The notes: generated by a model from the sequence alone, not told the origin. Shown: positions 1 to 8,647, counted from the first letter of the stretch. The stretch is 37,495 nt of DNA from Mycobacteriales bacterium (GCA_013362805.1 JABFVL010000031.1:1-37495); one strand, 5' to 3'. Numbers and translations: made by a program.

Positions 1-377
1 AGTCCCGTCTCACCCAAGCCGTGCACGGTGTCCAGCGAAGCAAGCTGCTCGATTTGCGCCAACGCCGCGGCCAAACCGGCGCCCAACATTGGCGCCTCAT
101 TTGGGTGCAAAGCAACCGTAGCCAAAATCGCCGGGCTCACCCCCGGGTTGGCCGACCGCCAGTCGGCGACAACACGTTCACCCCACTGCGAGGACGCAAC
201 GTCAACTCCCACTTGCACGACACGCGTAACACCGACGGCGGCCGCGGCTTCTAGGGCGTCAGAAACAGGAACTTCTTGCAGGTCAATATGGGTGTGGCTG
301 TCTAGCACTGGCACCGGCAACGGCTCCGGGGCAGCGGGCCATTCACCGTCACGTTTTCCGGTCACAGGAGTGCGCAT
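1..377 (-). CDS. tatD: TatD-family metal-dependent hydrolase, N-terminal part (gene runs off the left edge)
   Basis: The minus strand reads an N-terminal fragment of about 125 residues. It has the TatD metal motif DSHTHID (His28 and His30), then ALHPNEAP, and ends at GLGETG, where the family places its next metal-ligand Glu. TatD proteins are cytoplasmic TIM-barrel metallohydrolases with 3'-5' exonuclease activity on DNA and RNA. The gene starts 4 nt after the stop of the 657-aa gene, so the two are probably cotranscribed. The start is uncertain: the Shine-Dalgarno-like AGAAGG directly abuts the ATG at 377, so GTG at codon 5 (position 365) is a reasonable alternative. The catalytic C-terminal half lies outside the window. 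Confidence 0.88.
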   Translation of the reverse strand, partial: MRTPVTGKRDGEWPAAPEPLPVPVLDSHTHIDLQEVPVSDALEAAAAVGVTRVVQVGVDVASSQWGERVVADWRSANPGVSPAILATVALHPNEAPMLGAGLAAALAQIEQLASLDTVHGLGETG

Positions 378-381
378 CCTT

Positions 382-2355
382 CTACCGTAATGGCCCCTTT
401 CGGAGCTGCCCAATTGCCCCGTGAGCCGATGGGGAATTTCGCGGAGCCGCCCCGCTCGCGTCGGGCCCCGCGGCCTCCTGTTCCTCCGCCTTATTCGCAA
501 AGGCCTTGGCGAGATCATTTCGGAACACGAATTGGGCGAAGCTCCTCGGCGTTCCCGCTGACGTGTCAGCTCTTCGTGACAAAGTCATTAGCCTGGTCAC
601 CAATTCATGCTGTCGCGTTTCGTCGGCGAGGTCGACCCTCACTGCCCAATGCGGTGCGCGCATTCGTGTCGACTCACCTACCCGTCGCACGATTACTTCG
701 ACGTTGTCCTCATCGTGGGGATTATCAATAGCGGCGCCCAACACACTCCGGTGCAACGCCCGTCGCACATCGGCATCTTGCACCGCGACCTCAAGGGCAG
801 CTCTGGCATGTTGAGCAATGCCTGCTGATGGAACCTGAATCGACAAAGCACCTAGAGCGCCGTCTTCTTGAAGAATATTCGTGTTAAGCGAGTCAGCTGA
901 TATGTCAGAGGGCGGCAGCACAAGATATTCGACAACGCACGGCTTGTCATAGCTCACGTGAGTGCCGGTGAAAGCGGCGAATCGCTCAAGGAGATGGCTC
1001 TTGTCGATGGAAAAAGCGAAAGCGCCGTCGGCTTTTCGCGTGATAGTTATTCCGGACAGACCTTCATCGGAGCGCCCCGGCCAAGAGTCATATCGTTTGT
1101 TCGGCTCGGGGCATGAACTTCCGACTGGCAAGTTTGGAATGACCTCCCCCAGATATGTGACAAATTCTTGTGCGGGATCCACTGCGCTACGACGGGCCCC
1201 AGGTAGCTGCGGAAAGACAAAAAAGTTCTGCAGATCCGAGATCAATTTCTCCGACGATTGATAGCTAATTGTGCCTCCGCGTTCGCGTATTTGCAGCGCA
1301 CAGTTTTGGGGCAGTTCCGGAAGTGGTTGATCGACGAATAGCAGCGCGGCTTCTTTTTCGGTTTGAGCTTGCGCGCGACGAATAAATGCCGAGCGCCAGT
1401 CTGAATATAGTGCGGCGGCTTGATGCGAATGACCAGTGTCGGCGGCTAACCTTTCAAATTCCTTAAAGGACGAGGCAAGAAGAATGTTGAGTCTCGCGAA
1501 ACCCTTAAATCCTCGGAACAGCCACGGCGCGCTGTCTTCGCGACTTTGTTGATAGGCCAGCTCCAGAAGCTCGAGTGCGCTGGTGAGCAAATCCGAGTGC
1601 TCACCAGCGGCGAGATCATCGACCAGCAAACCGGCACAGCGAACTAGAAGCTCATGCCGAGACACATCTAGGACCGCCAATTGTGGTGGCAGCTCAGCGA
1701 GTGCCGCCCGGAAGAATTGCTCCGGGTCAGCGTTCATCGCCTCGATATCTCGTTCGTACTCGCTCCGCGAGTGTCGGACCCACACCGAGCGCCCATCGCC
1801 GCCCAGCGCTGGCACGCTTCGGCCAGAAGCTCTGCCTAGGACCTCACCCACCTCGTCCCGAGGAAATGCGCTCGATAAAACACCCCAGGCCGGCGGCACC
1901 GGCCGATCAGGGGCAATCCAAGCGTCCAACAACTCAAGACGAGCCTGCGGGCTCATGCGTCCACACGCCCAGCTGACAATCCGGTGTGCGGCGGCGCCAT
2001 TAGCACCGCCGGCTTGCCCGATTGTCCCCCGAACGTTGGTGACCAGATTGGTGACCAACGTTCGTAAAAGTTCCTCATCAACCCACTGATCAAGATCTGG
2101 AACGGTATCGAGCGTGGCAAGGAAACCGGTAGTCGATTCCTCCACAAACCACACTTCACGGAAGGCATCCAGTACAAATTCTCGAGTGGCTTGTGGGTAG
2201 TCGCTGGAGTCAATGCCTCTTGCCGCCCAACCAGAATGATCCGCTAAAGCGGGTGCTTCTCGCACCTTCCGCGCCCAGAACTCACCATGTGCACTGTTCC
2301 GGTCGCCTCGGGCCTGCCTACGTAATTCGAGCAAAAACTGGAAATACGATTCCAT
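382..2355 (-). CDS. Unrecognised 657-aa protein between metG and tatD
   Basis: I do not recognise this protein. It is soluble, rich in acidic residues and Ala/Leu helices, with no signal peptide or membrane segment. Residues 1-330 look alpha-helical, the middle and end look mixed alpha/beta, and the last 35 or so residues are low-complexity and probably disordered. I see no nuclease, NTPase or zinc motif. It starts 33 nt after the metG stop, with a weak purine-rich stretch (AGGGCGGG) ahead of the ATG, and ends 4 nt before tatD, so it sits inside what looks like a metG-tatD operon. Codon use looks less G+C-biased than its neighbours, which could mean a late insertion between two conserved genes. 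Function unknown. Confidence 0.75.
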   Translation of the reverse strand: MESYFQFLLELRRQARGDRNSAHGEFWARKVREAPALADHSGWAARGIDSSDYPQATREFVLDAFREVWFVEESTTGFLATLDTVPDLDQWVDEELLRTLVTNLVTNVRGTIGQAGGANGAAAHRIVSWACGRMSPQARLELLDAWIAPDRPVPPAWGVLSSAFPRDEVGEVLGRASGRSVPALGGDGRSVWVRHSRSEYERDIEAMNADPEQFFRAALAELPPQLAVLDVSRHELLVRCAGLLVDDLAAGEHSDLLTSALELLELAYQQSREDSAPWLFRGFKGFARLNILLASSFKEFERLAADTGHSHQAAALYSDWRSAFIRRAQAQTEKEAALLFVDQPLPELPQNCALQIRERGGTISYQSSEKLISDLQNFFVFPQLPGARRSAVDPAQEFVTYLGEVIPNLPVGSSCPEPNKRYDSWPGRSDEGLSGITITRKADGAFAFSIDKSHLLERFAAFTGTHVSYDKPCVVEYLVLPPSDISADSLNTNILQEDGALGALSIQVPSAGIAQHARAALEVAVQDADVRRALHRSVLGAAIDNPHDEDNVEVIVRRVGESTRMRAPHWAVRVDLADETRQHELVTRLMTLSRRADTSAGTPRSFAQFVFRNDLAKAFANKAEEQEAAGPDASGAAPRNSPSAHGAIGQLRKGPLR

Positions 2356-2388
2356 AGCACCCGCCCTATCAGGAGTTATCCGAGCAGA

Positions 2389-3909
2389 TTATTCGGCGAG
2401 CTCCAATCTTGGGAAGACTGGAGCAGCCGGTGCCACCCGACCAGTCCCCACACCAGTTTGGTCGGCTAGCTTTTGCGCGGCACGAGGCAAGAAGGGTTGC
2501 AGTTCATGGGCAACAGCTCGACACGCTTTCACCAGCACGCCGAGCACGACATCAAGCTGCGCCGCCGCATCAGCGTCGCCGTTACGTTCAGCTTTGGCCA
2601 AGGTCCACGGCGCCGCCGACTCCACCAGCTTGTTTCCCTGGTCGACGATGTTCCACAGGGCGGCCGTGGCGCGACGGAAATCAAAATCGTCCAGAGCCGC
2701 ATCGATTTCAGCAGGCGCGCCGTCAATGGCTTCAAGAAGTGCCGCCGATATGTCATCAGCCTTCCCGCTGAGTTCTGGAACCGCGCCATCGCGATATTTG
2801 TGAACCATCGACACGACGCGGTTCGTCAAATTGCCGAAACCATTCGACAGGTCTTCGTTCGCTCGGTTCACCAAGCGAGCCAAGGTGAAATCAGCGTCAC
2901 CCACCCGAGGCACATCGCGCAGCAGCCACCAGCGCAAAGCTTCCGTGCCATATTCCTCAGTGAGCGCGACCGGATCAATCGCGTTACCCATCGACTTGCC
3001 AATTTTCCGGCCGTCAACCGTCAAGTAGTCGTGCACGAAAATCTCGGTGGGCAGCGCCTGCCCCGCCGAGAGCAACATGGCCGGCCAATACACGGCGTGG
3101 AAGCGAATAATGCCCTTGCCGATGCAGTGCACCCGACGACCACCTTCAGTCCAATAGCGCTGATATTGCTCGCCATTGGCCCCGAAATCTAGGGCGCTAA
3201 TGTAGTTCCCCAAGGCGTCGTACCAGACATACATCACCTGGCTGTCATCTCCTGGCACTGGCACGCCCCAGCCGCGCGCCCGTTCCTTGGAACGGGAAAC
3301 ACTGAAGTCGGCCAGGCCGGTGTTGATGAAGCCCAACACCTCATTGCGTCTGGAGGCGGGCTCAATACGTAGCTCACCGCTGGTGATGAGTTCGCGTAGC
3401 TGGTCGGCATATTTAGAGAGGCGGAAGAACCAGTTCTCCTCTGAGACCAGTTGGGGAACTGTGCCATGTTCCGGGCACTTTCCGTCGATGAGTTCACTTG
3501 GCGCGTAGAACTGTTCACAACCCACGCAGTACAAGCCCTCGTAGTGCTGCTTATAAAGGTCACCACGTTCTTGGCAGGCGTTCCACAGGCGTTCCACCCC
3601 TGGCGCGTGGCGTGAATCGGAGCTCGTCATGATGAAATCGTCGAATGACAAATCGAGCGGTTCGCGCAGGTCTTTGAACATTTCAGCGTTGCGGTCGACA
3701 AATTCTTGAGTGGGCACGCCTTCGGCTTCGGCGGCCTGCACGTTCTTCAACGAGTTGTCGTCCGTGCCAGTTTGAAATCGCACATCGTCGCCGCGCAGCC
3801 GACGGTGACGCGCCAAAACATCGGCTTGGATGATTTCCATCGCGAACCCGATGTGTGGTCGGGCGTTGACGTAGGGGATTGCGGTTGTGACGTAGAAGCG
3901 CTGGGACAT
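2389..3909 (-). CDS. metG: Methionyl-tRNA synthetase
   Basis: Class I aminoacyl-tRNA synthetase charging tRNA-Met in the cytoplasm. The 506-aa protein has the HIGH-type signature as HIGF at residues 19-22 within YVNARPHIGFAMEI. It has a single zinc-knuckle region (CVGC then CPEH), the KMSKS-type loop as KIGKSMGN, and a helical anticodon-binding C-terminus. The length matches the short actinobacterial form without the C-terminal Trbp111-like dimerisation domain. The open frame extends upstream to a GTG at 4026, but ATG 3909 is preferred: it has GGAAGG about 6 nt upstream and gives the family N-terminus MSQRFYVTTAIPYVN. It is first in a leftward run with the 657-aa gene and tatD. Confidence 0.96.
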   Translation of the reverse strand: MSQRFYVTTAIPYVNARPHIGFAMEIIQADVLARHRRLRGDDVRFQTGTDDNSLKNVQAAEAEGVPTQEFVDRNAEMFKDLREPLDLSFDDFIMTSSDSRHAPGVERLWNACQERGDLYKQHYEGLYCVGCEQFYAPSELIDGKCPEHGTVPQLVSEENWFFRLSKYADQLRELITSGELRIEPASRRNEVLGFINTGLADFSVSRSKERARGWGVPVPGDDSQVMYVWYDALGNYISALDFGANGEQYQRYWTEGGRRVHCIGKGIIRFHAVYWPAMLLSAGQALPTEIFVHDYLTVDGRKIGKSMGNAIDPVALTEEYGTEALRWWLLRDVPRVGDADFTLARLVNRANEDLSNGFGNLTNRVVSMVHKYRDGAVPELSGKADDISAALLEAIDGAPAEIDAALDDFDFRRATAALWNIVDQGNKLVESAAPWTLAKAERNGDADAAAQLDVVLGVLVKACRAVAHELQPFLPRAAQKLADQTGVGTGRVAPAAPVFPRLELAE

Positions 3910-3951
3910 GGGGCCCTTCCGGCTGCTAGGGCCGGGGCGCGATGTTAAAAG

Positions 3952-3968
3952 GCCCCGACAGTTGGGGC
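3952..3968 (-). promoter_or_regulatory. Terminator-like hairpin in the metG leader (possible attenuator)
   Basis: On the minus strand GCCCC, a 7-nt loop and GGGGC are followed by CTTTT, about 40 nt upstream of the metG start codon. The strand-appropriate T-run makes it look like a small intrinsic terminator inside the leader. Its 3' arm (GGGGCC) could instead pair with GGCCCC just before the ATG, beside the ribosome-binding site. The stem is only 5 bp, so function is uncertain. Confidence 0.4.
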
Positions 3969-4154
3969 TGTTCGTGATTACGCGATCGTTGCCCCGGGTT
4001 AGCGGGACATCATGAGGCTTGGGCACGGTCGCATTGCTGCAGCGTAACAGAGCGCGGTTATACCGCCTGTCAGTACATAGAGTTCGCTTTTTTTAATTGT
4101 GGCAAGTTCTCACATATCAATTACGATGACTTCCATTACTGGGCCTTGGAGCTC

Positions 4155-4160
4155 TACGCT
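4155..4160 (+). promoter_or_regulatory. -10 element (TACGCT) for a leaderless transcript
   Basis: TACGCT fits the actinobacterial TANNNT -10 pattern and lies exactly 7 nt before the ATG at 4168, where no Shine-Dalgarno sequence is present. A weak -35 (TTCCAT) lies 18 nt upstream. This spacing would place the transcription start at the start codon. Confidence 0.45.
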
Positions 4161-4167
4161 CAGCGCC

Positions 4168-4362
4168 ATGCATACCCCGATATACGCCGATGATGAAGTG
4201 TTCGTGGATATCTCCACCCCGCTCAGTGAGGCGATTCGGGTGGCGCAAGGAGACGACTTGGTTTACATCACCGAAAATGGACAGTTGGTGGGCGCGGTAA
4301 CCACGTTGGCGGTGGCTCGGGTGGGCATCGCCGCGCTCACCGCCCTGGAAGAACTGCCATAA
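4168..4362 (+). CDS. Small 64-aa protein with a Phd/YefM-like look, probably leaderless
   Basis: A short acidic protein starting MHTPIYADDEVFVDIS, with a later stretch DLVYITENGQLVGAVTTLA that recalls the strand-turn-strand of Phd/YefM-type antitoxins (ITxNGxPVAVL). It could also be half of a CBS-like motif. No toxin gene lies next to it: downstream is the convergent capA, whose stop is 1 nt away. The frame is open further upstream (ATGs at 4099 and 4129), but neither has a ribosome-binding site, whereas ATG 4168 sits 7 nt after a TANNNT box. I cannot assign a function; the antitoxin resemblance is weak. Confidence 0.55.
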   Translation: MHTPIYADDEVFVDISTPLSEAIRVAQGDDLVYITENGQLVGAVTTLAVARVGIAALTALEELP

Positions 4363-4363
4363 C

Positions 4364-5548
4364 TCAAGGGGCCGAGATGGCCCCGCCTTTCGCGATCACG
4401 GCTTGGCTCTTTGGGAAGTCCGCTTCCGAGAGCTCGTTGACGTCCGCTATTGCCTGCCCTTTTGGATCTAGGGCGGGCAGTCCAGGCGCGGCGAGCTTCG
4501 TGGGCACTACCTGGCCGGAGTCAAAACTGCCGTCTTTGCGCAAGGTGATTTTCATGATGGCGCCGACGCCGTTGGCGCCTTCTCGCGACGATGCTTTGTA
4601 TCCGGCGAAGCTTCCGAGGCTGTAAGCGATCAGACGTCCGTCGTACCATTCCATGCCGCGCATCACGTGTGGGCCGTGCCCAATTACGAGGTCGGCACCC
4701 GCGTCTACTACGGCATGGGAAAAGGCGATCACGTCACCTCGGTTTTCACCGAGGTAGTTCTCTTCACCGCGCTTCACGTGCCGGTACGCGGTGCCTTCGC
4801 CTCCGGCTTGCATGTGCACGACAACCACGTCGGCTTCCGTGGCGGCCTGCTCGACGAGCCGTTTGGCTTTGCTTATTTCGGTGACCTTTTGCTGCCAGCC
4901 ATATGGGCCGAATCCCAACACGGCGACTTTGACCTCGCCGACTTGTCGAACGACGTATTGCCGCGGCATCCCGGTGTAATCAACGCCAACGCTTTTGAGT
5001 TCTTTCTGGGTGTTGCGCAAACCCAGGTCGCCATAGTCGTTGGTGTGGTTGTTGGCCAGGCTCAATACATCAAATCCGGCGTCGGCGACGTGTTGGGCGT
5101 AGGAGGGGGGCACTCGGTATGCGTAGCAATCTTCTTTGGGTTCGGCGTCTTTATTTTCTTTGGCGCATTTGTCGTGGCCGGTGGCTTCGGTGAGGGTGCC
5201 TTCGAAGTTTCCGGTGACTAGATCTCCGTCGAGTTCGGACTTCACATCGTCGAAAAATCCCGCGCCGTTGTTAGGCGGCAAGCCCAACCGGGTTGAACCC
5301 ATCACTATGTCTCCAACACCGGTAATGGACACGGTGGGTTGATTGGGAGCCGGTGGCTGTGACTCGTGTGTGCCGTCGGACGGACTTTGCGCTGGTGGTC
5401 CGGCATGACTGGTGCCGCCCGATAAGGGAGCGAAAGAGCTTTCACTGGCCGTGAGGCGATATGTCATGGTCACAGCTGTCACCACCACAAGGGCGACGAA
5501 AGCAAACAGCCCAATAGCGGTAGGACGATGCTGCAACGCGGATTTCAT
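4364..5548 (-). CDS. CapA/PgsA-type calcineurin-like phosphoesterase, membrane-anchored
   Basis: A 394-aa protein with one N-terminal membrane segment (about residues 12-30), a Ser/Pro/Gly-rich linker to about residue 72, and a CapA-fold metallophosphoesterase domain. Metal-ligand motifs are in order: GVGDIVMG, TGNFEGTL, LANNHTNDYG, VVHMQAGGE and IGHGPHV. The domain should lie outside the membrane. Family members are linked to capsule or poly-gamma-glutamate handling (CapA/PgsA), but no capB, capC or capsule gene is nearby, so the substrate is unknown. A GGGAG ribosome-binding site precedes ATG 5548. It converges with the small gene at 4168 with only 1 nt between stops. Confidence 0.85.
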   Translation of the reverse strand: MKSALQHRPTAIGLFAFVALVVVTAVTMTYRLTASESSFAPLSGGTSHAGPPAQSPSDGTHESQPPAPNQPTVSITGVGDIVMGSTRLGLPPNNGAGFFDDVKSELDGDLVTGNFEGTLTEATGHDKCAKENKDAEPKEDCYAYRVPPSYAQHVADAGFDVLSLANNHTNDYGDLGLRNTQKELKSVGVDYTGMPRQYVVRQVGEVKVAVLGFGPYGWQQKVTEISKAKRLVEQAATEADVVVVHMQAGGEGTAYRHVKRGEENYLGENRGDVIAFSHAVVDAGADLVIGHGPHVMRGMEWYDGRLIAYSLGSFAGYKASSREGANGVGAIMKITLRKDGSFDSGQVVPTKLAAPGLPALDPKGQAIADVNELSEADFPKSQAVIAKGGAISAP

Positions 5549-5622
5549 CGGGCTCCCTTTACAACAACCTGCGCAAAACCTAACGCCGCTTAGCCTAGCC
5601 AGGCCTCACTACCGCTCCTGAT

Positions 5623-5652
5623 CGCTGTCCACTGTCGCCAAGCGGGACAGCG
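5623..5652. other. Unassigned 8-bp inverted repeat in the capA upstream gap
   Basis: CGCTGTCC and GGACAGCG are perfectly complementary around a 14-nt loop. The repeat lies in the 227-nt gap between the divergent capA and the 118-aa gene. It has no T-run on either side, so it is more likely an operator or leader structure than a terminator. I see nothing else definite in the gap. Confidence 0.35.
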
Positions 5653-5775
5653 GAGAAAGGTCGATGATGATCCGCAGCAATATCACCTCTTAACGATGTG
5701 ATCTGAATAGACGCCCGCTGGACACGAGAGTAGAGTTTCACCGACAGCGAACTTTTAATGTTTGAGGGGCCTATC

Positions 5776-6132
5776 ATGGCTATGGCGGATCGAATTAGTT
5801 ACCTACGGCAGCGGGCGAGCGCGCTAGCCGACGAAGCCCGCGAGCCTCTTCGAGCCATCCGAGTCTCAGGCAGCGAACGGTTTATCGACATGAAACATCT
5901 GGTTACTGCCCGGCTTGGGCGTTCTCAAGCAACGCTCTACGACCTGGCGCTGAACCGGCCGCAGTGGCCCACTTCCCCTGATGGCCCCGACGGGGCAGAC
6001 GAGCAAGCACGCCTACCAGGTGCACCAAGTCGCATGCAGGGGAAGCGCAGACCCACCGGGGCGAGAGCAGTCAACACCGGCCCAACTCGGCCCGAAACCC
6101 CAAATGGCCCAGCTGGCGCCATTCTTCGTTGA
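5776..6132 (+). CDS. Hypothetical 118-aa protein with disordered C-terminal half
   Basis: Not recognised. Residues 1-70 are predicted helical and basic (DRISYLRQRASALADEARE, then FIDMKHLVTARLGRSQATLYDLALNRPQ). The segment ARLGRSQATLYDLA loosely resembles a helix-turn-helix, but too weakly to call a DNA-binding protein. The rest is Pro/Gly/Arg-rich and probably unstructured. ATG 5776 is chosen because GAGGGG sits 6 nt upstream; the earlier ATG at 5758 has no ribosome-binding site. It lies 42 nt upstream of the 522-aa gene on the same strand, so they may be one transcript. Confidence 0.6.
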   Translation: MAMADRISYLRQRASALADEAREPLRAIRVSGSERFIDMKHLVTARLGRSQATLYDLALNRPQWPTSPDGPDGADEQARLPGAPSRMQGKRRPTGARAVNTGPTRPETPNGPAGAILR

Positions 6133-6174
6133 ACGCACCTATTGAATGCAAAATAGAGATGAGGAATAGCGCGA

Positions 6175-7743
6175 ATGGCAGTGGACGTGACGCGGGGCGA
6201 TCCATCTCATTCTGAAAATGATTTATCTCGCTTCAATAAGACCACACCCGACGAATTGTGGGTGCGTGATCTGAACGCCAGGTTGGGATTGCTACAAGCA
6301 CAGCTTCCGGCTGATGAAATTTTTACATTAGTGCCACTTGTGCGAGCAATGCATGATGTTCGCCAGGCGATCGCGGCGCGCCACCGAAATTCTTTGGCTT
6401 ACGGCATCGCCTTTACTGTCTATCCGGGTAAAACAGACAGCGTGGGCGATCAGGATCTGAGTGACGTCGCATTCCGCTATTGGCCGGAACATCTCACGGA
6501 CCGGCGAAATAAAACGTGGAGCAGATTCAGGTTAACAGAGGGTTCTCACGCTGGAGATCGACAATTCTCACCGGAGTTAGTCGAGCCAGCCGAAATGCAT
6601 CACGAAATCGAAGTTCTGTTGATGCGGTTGCGCGGCGCTCTGCAGCTCGCTGAAACTATGGGCATAAGCGGCCAAAAGTGTCGAGAAGTGGCGGTAGCAA
6701 CCGACAACCTAGCCGACGTGTATCGAGCGAGCCAATGGCTAGAGCAGTTAGAAAACCCGATTGAGGTGGATCAAGATTTGGTGGCCAGACTCGCTGAAGC
6801 CACTCCCACCGCCCGCTATTTAGATGAGCTAAAGATTCGCGTCCAAACCGCGCGGGCCACCGAATCGACAGAGCTCGCCAAAATATTCGACCGCATGATC
6901 TATTCGATTACGGCATCCAGCACACTCGTTTCAGAAAAAATGGTGGGAGATAACCAACCCCGCTGGGAGCCACGTTCAATTCCTGACGACATCGTGCAAG
7001 AGCTCCATGCGTTACGGGACCAAATAGAGATATTCGAGGCGATCAAAGAAAGCAGTACGCCCCTGGCATATCCCCACAACGAGCCACCATTTTTGGCCCA
7101 CCACGCTGACTATTCCGCGCTCGATGATGTCGAGCAAGCGTCAACTAAACCGCTGGTCACTGACGTCGCCGAGCTTCCGACGGAATTGCACCCCTACGCG
7201 GCGCTGATACAGCGCAAGAAGCTCAAGCCGGAACTGGCGATAGCGCTCACCGAAGAAATCGTTCGAACACTCCACATGTATGAAGGCGACCAACACGCAG
7301 CACTTAGACGAGCTTTCCGACCCATTTTGCGAGCTCTAGAGATAGATGATCATTTCGGTATCGAGAACATTCGGCTACCTGGCTCAGCTGAGCCTGATGC
7401 CCTCAAGAAACTGATACGTGAACGTCCCCTCGCGCCATTGCGCCCCTTTGAGATCGCAGACGTGATAACTCGCGCGAGTGAACAGTTCGAGCGGCAGATC
7501 AGCAAGGCTGACGTCAAGGCGATACTCGATCCCCCGTTGATTTTTAGTTCATCTCGGCCGCTTGAACCGCCAAGCAGATTCCACAAACAAACCCAGACTT
7601 TAGTGAACGAGCTAAAAAGACAAGGCTTCTTGGAAGGTATGGCCACCCGTCCAGCTGGGCCTCGAACGCCGATCGCCGCGACCCCGTGGAGGGACCTCCC
7701 GAGCACGCATCCATCCGATCATCGACGAATGGGCCGCCCATAA
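6175..7743 (+). CDS. Unrecognised 522-aa protein
   Basis: A soluble, charged protein with no signal peptide, transmembrane segment or catalytic motif I recognise. Residues 20-300 are mostly helical with two regions of possible coiled coil (around LWVRDLNARLGLLQAQ and ELHALRDQIEIFEAI). A second helical domain spans roughly residues 340-490. GAGG lies about 10 nt before ATG 6175. It follows the 118-aa gene by 42 nt. Like the 657-, 466- and 317-aa unknowns in this window, it uses more A/T-ending codons than neighbouring housekeeping genes by eye. Function unknown; a lineage-specific gene is likely. Confidence 0.7.
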   Translation: MAVDVTRGDPSHSENDLSRFNKTTPDELWVRDLNARLGLLQAQLPADEIFTLVPLVRAMHDVRQAIAARHRNSLAYGIAFTVYPGKTDSVGDQDLSDVAFRYWPEHLTDRRNKTWSRFRLTEGSHAGDRQFSPELVEPAEMHHEIEVLLMRLRGALQLAETMGISGQKCREVAVATDNLADVYRASQWLEQLENPIEVDQDLVARLAEATPTARYLDELKIRVQTARATESTELAKIFDRMIYSITASSTLVSEKMVGDNQPRWEPRSIPDDIVQELHALRDQIEIFEAIKESSTPLAYPHNEPPFLAHHADYSALDDVEQASTKPLVTDVAELPTELHPYAALIQRKKLKPELAIALTEEIVRTLHMYEGDQHAALRRAFRPILRALEIDDHFGIENIRLPGSAEPDALKKLIRERPLAPLRPFEIADVITRASEQFERQISKADVKAILDPPLIFSSSRPLEPPSRFHKQTQTLVNELKRQGFLEGMATRPAGPRTPIAATPWRDLPSTHPSDHRRMGRP

Positions 7744-7774
7744 GGCGGTGCGATTTCCGCGGCTCAGCCAGTCG

Positions 7775-8623
7775 CTATTCTTTCTTCGCCGCTAGCACCG
7801 CGTCATAGACGGCGCGGCGGGTCATCCCATGGGCGCGGGCTACTTCTTGCATGGCCTCCTTACGGGTCAGGCCCGAATCGGCCAATACCGCGACTTCCTC
7901 AGCAAGCGCGTCGGGTGTGACCTCAATATGGGCTGTGGCCGCTCCGGCCACAACGATGGTGAGTTCGCCACGCACACCGTCTCGCGCCCACTGCGCAAGT
8001 TCGGCCAAAGTGCCGCGTTTGATCTCTTCGTATGTTTTGGTGAGCTCCCGGCACACAGCGGCGCGGCGCTCCGCGCCAAACACTTCTGCCATGGCGGTCA
8101 GGCTGGCTTCTGCCCGATGGGGAGCCTCAAAAAAGACCTGGGTGCGCTTTTCGGCAACTAGTTCTTCGAGGGCGCGTCGACGTTCGCCGGGTTTTCGTGG
8201 AAGGAACCCCTCAAAACAGAACCGGTCGCACGGTAGTCCCGACAATGCGAGTGCGGTGGTCACAGCTGAGGGGCCAGGAGCGCAGGTGATGCCGATTCCA
8301 GCTTCTATGGCCGCGTTGACGAGGCGATATCCCGGGTCCGAAACACTGGGCATACCGGCATCGGTGGCCACCACCACCGTGTCACCGGAGTGCAATGCCT
8401 CCAGGAGCTCGGGCACTCGCGCCTGCTCGTTCGCATCGTAAAACGAGATAATTCGCCCGGAAATGGAGATGTCTAGGTCGCGGGCGAGCCTGCGCAAGCG
8501 CCTGGTGTCTTCGGCCGCGATGACCTGTGCTGTTGCCAAAACCTCACGCAAATGAGAGGAGGCGTCGTCAATGTTTCCCAAGGGTGTCGCGGCCAGAATG
8601 AGCGTCCCGCCCGAAGTGGCCAT
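7775..8623 (-). CDS. rsmI: 16S rRNA (cytidine(1402)-2'-O)-methyltransferase RsmI
   Basis: A 282-aa member of the tetrapyrrole-methylase-like SAM methyltransferase fold that 2'-O-methylates C1402 in the ribosomal decoding centre. Diagnostic motifs are LILAATPLGNIDD near the N-terminus, AAEDTRR, ATDAGMPSVSDPGYRLV, APGPSAVTTALALSGLP, FFEAPHR and RELTKTYEE. ATG 8623 starts the family N-terminus (MATSGGTLILAATPLGN). An open frame continues upstream to 8923 but runs into pmt. There is no Shine-Dalgarno sequence; a TAACCT box 7 nt upstream suggests a leaderless transcript. It is divergent from pmt, as in mycobacteria. Confidence 0.95.
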   Translation of the reverse strand: MATSGGTLILAATPLGNIDDASSHLREVLATAQVIAAEDTRRLRRLARDLDISISGRIISFYDANEQARVPELLEALHSGDTVVVATDAGMPSVSDPGYRLVNAAIEAGIGITCAPGPSAVTTALALSGLPCDRFCFEGFLPRKPGERRRALEELVAEKRTQVFFEAPHRAEASLTAMAEVFGAERRAAVCRELTKTYEEIKRGTLAELAQWARDGVRGELTIVVAGAATAHIEVTPDALAEEVAVLADSGLTRKEAMQEVARAHGMTRRAVYDAVLAAKKE

Positions 8624-8630
8624 GTCGCCG

Positions 8631-8640
8631 AGGTTAGCAT
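8631..8640. promoter_or_regulatory. Overlapping divergent -10 boxes for leaderless rsmI and pmt
   Basis: On the minus strand TAACCT (8636-8631) lies 7 nt before the rsmI ATG at 8623. On the plus strand TAGCAT (8635-8640) lies 7 nt before GTG 8648 of pmt. The two hexamers share 2 bp. Both fit TANNNT with the spacing of leaderless actinobacterial transcripts. No clear -35 is visible on either side. Confidence 0.55.
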
Positions 8641-8647
8641 CGAGCGC

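Noticed and set aside
28..390. Rightward 120-aa open frame at the left edge
   Set aside because: It is antisense to the clear TatD reading frame, with no family resemblance and no ribosome-binding site.
4050..4070. T-box-like GGCGGTATAACCGCG on the metG strand
   Set aside because: It lacks the UGGN bulge and the stem I and specifier features. It is just a short inverted repeat (GCGGT/ACCGC), so no T-box is called.
8552..8647. Longer N-terminus for Pmt from 8552
   Set aside because: It would overlap the start of rsmI and its promoter; the added residues are Arg/Gly-rich and not part of the family.
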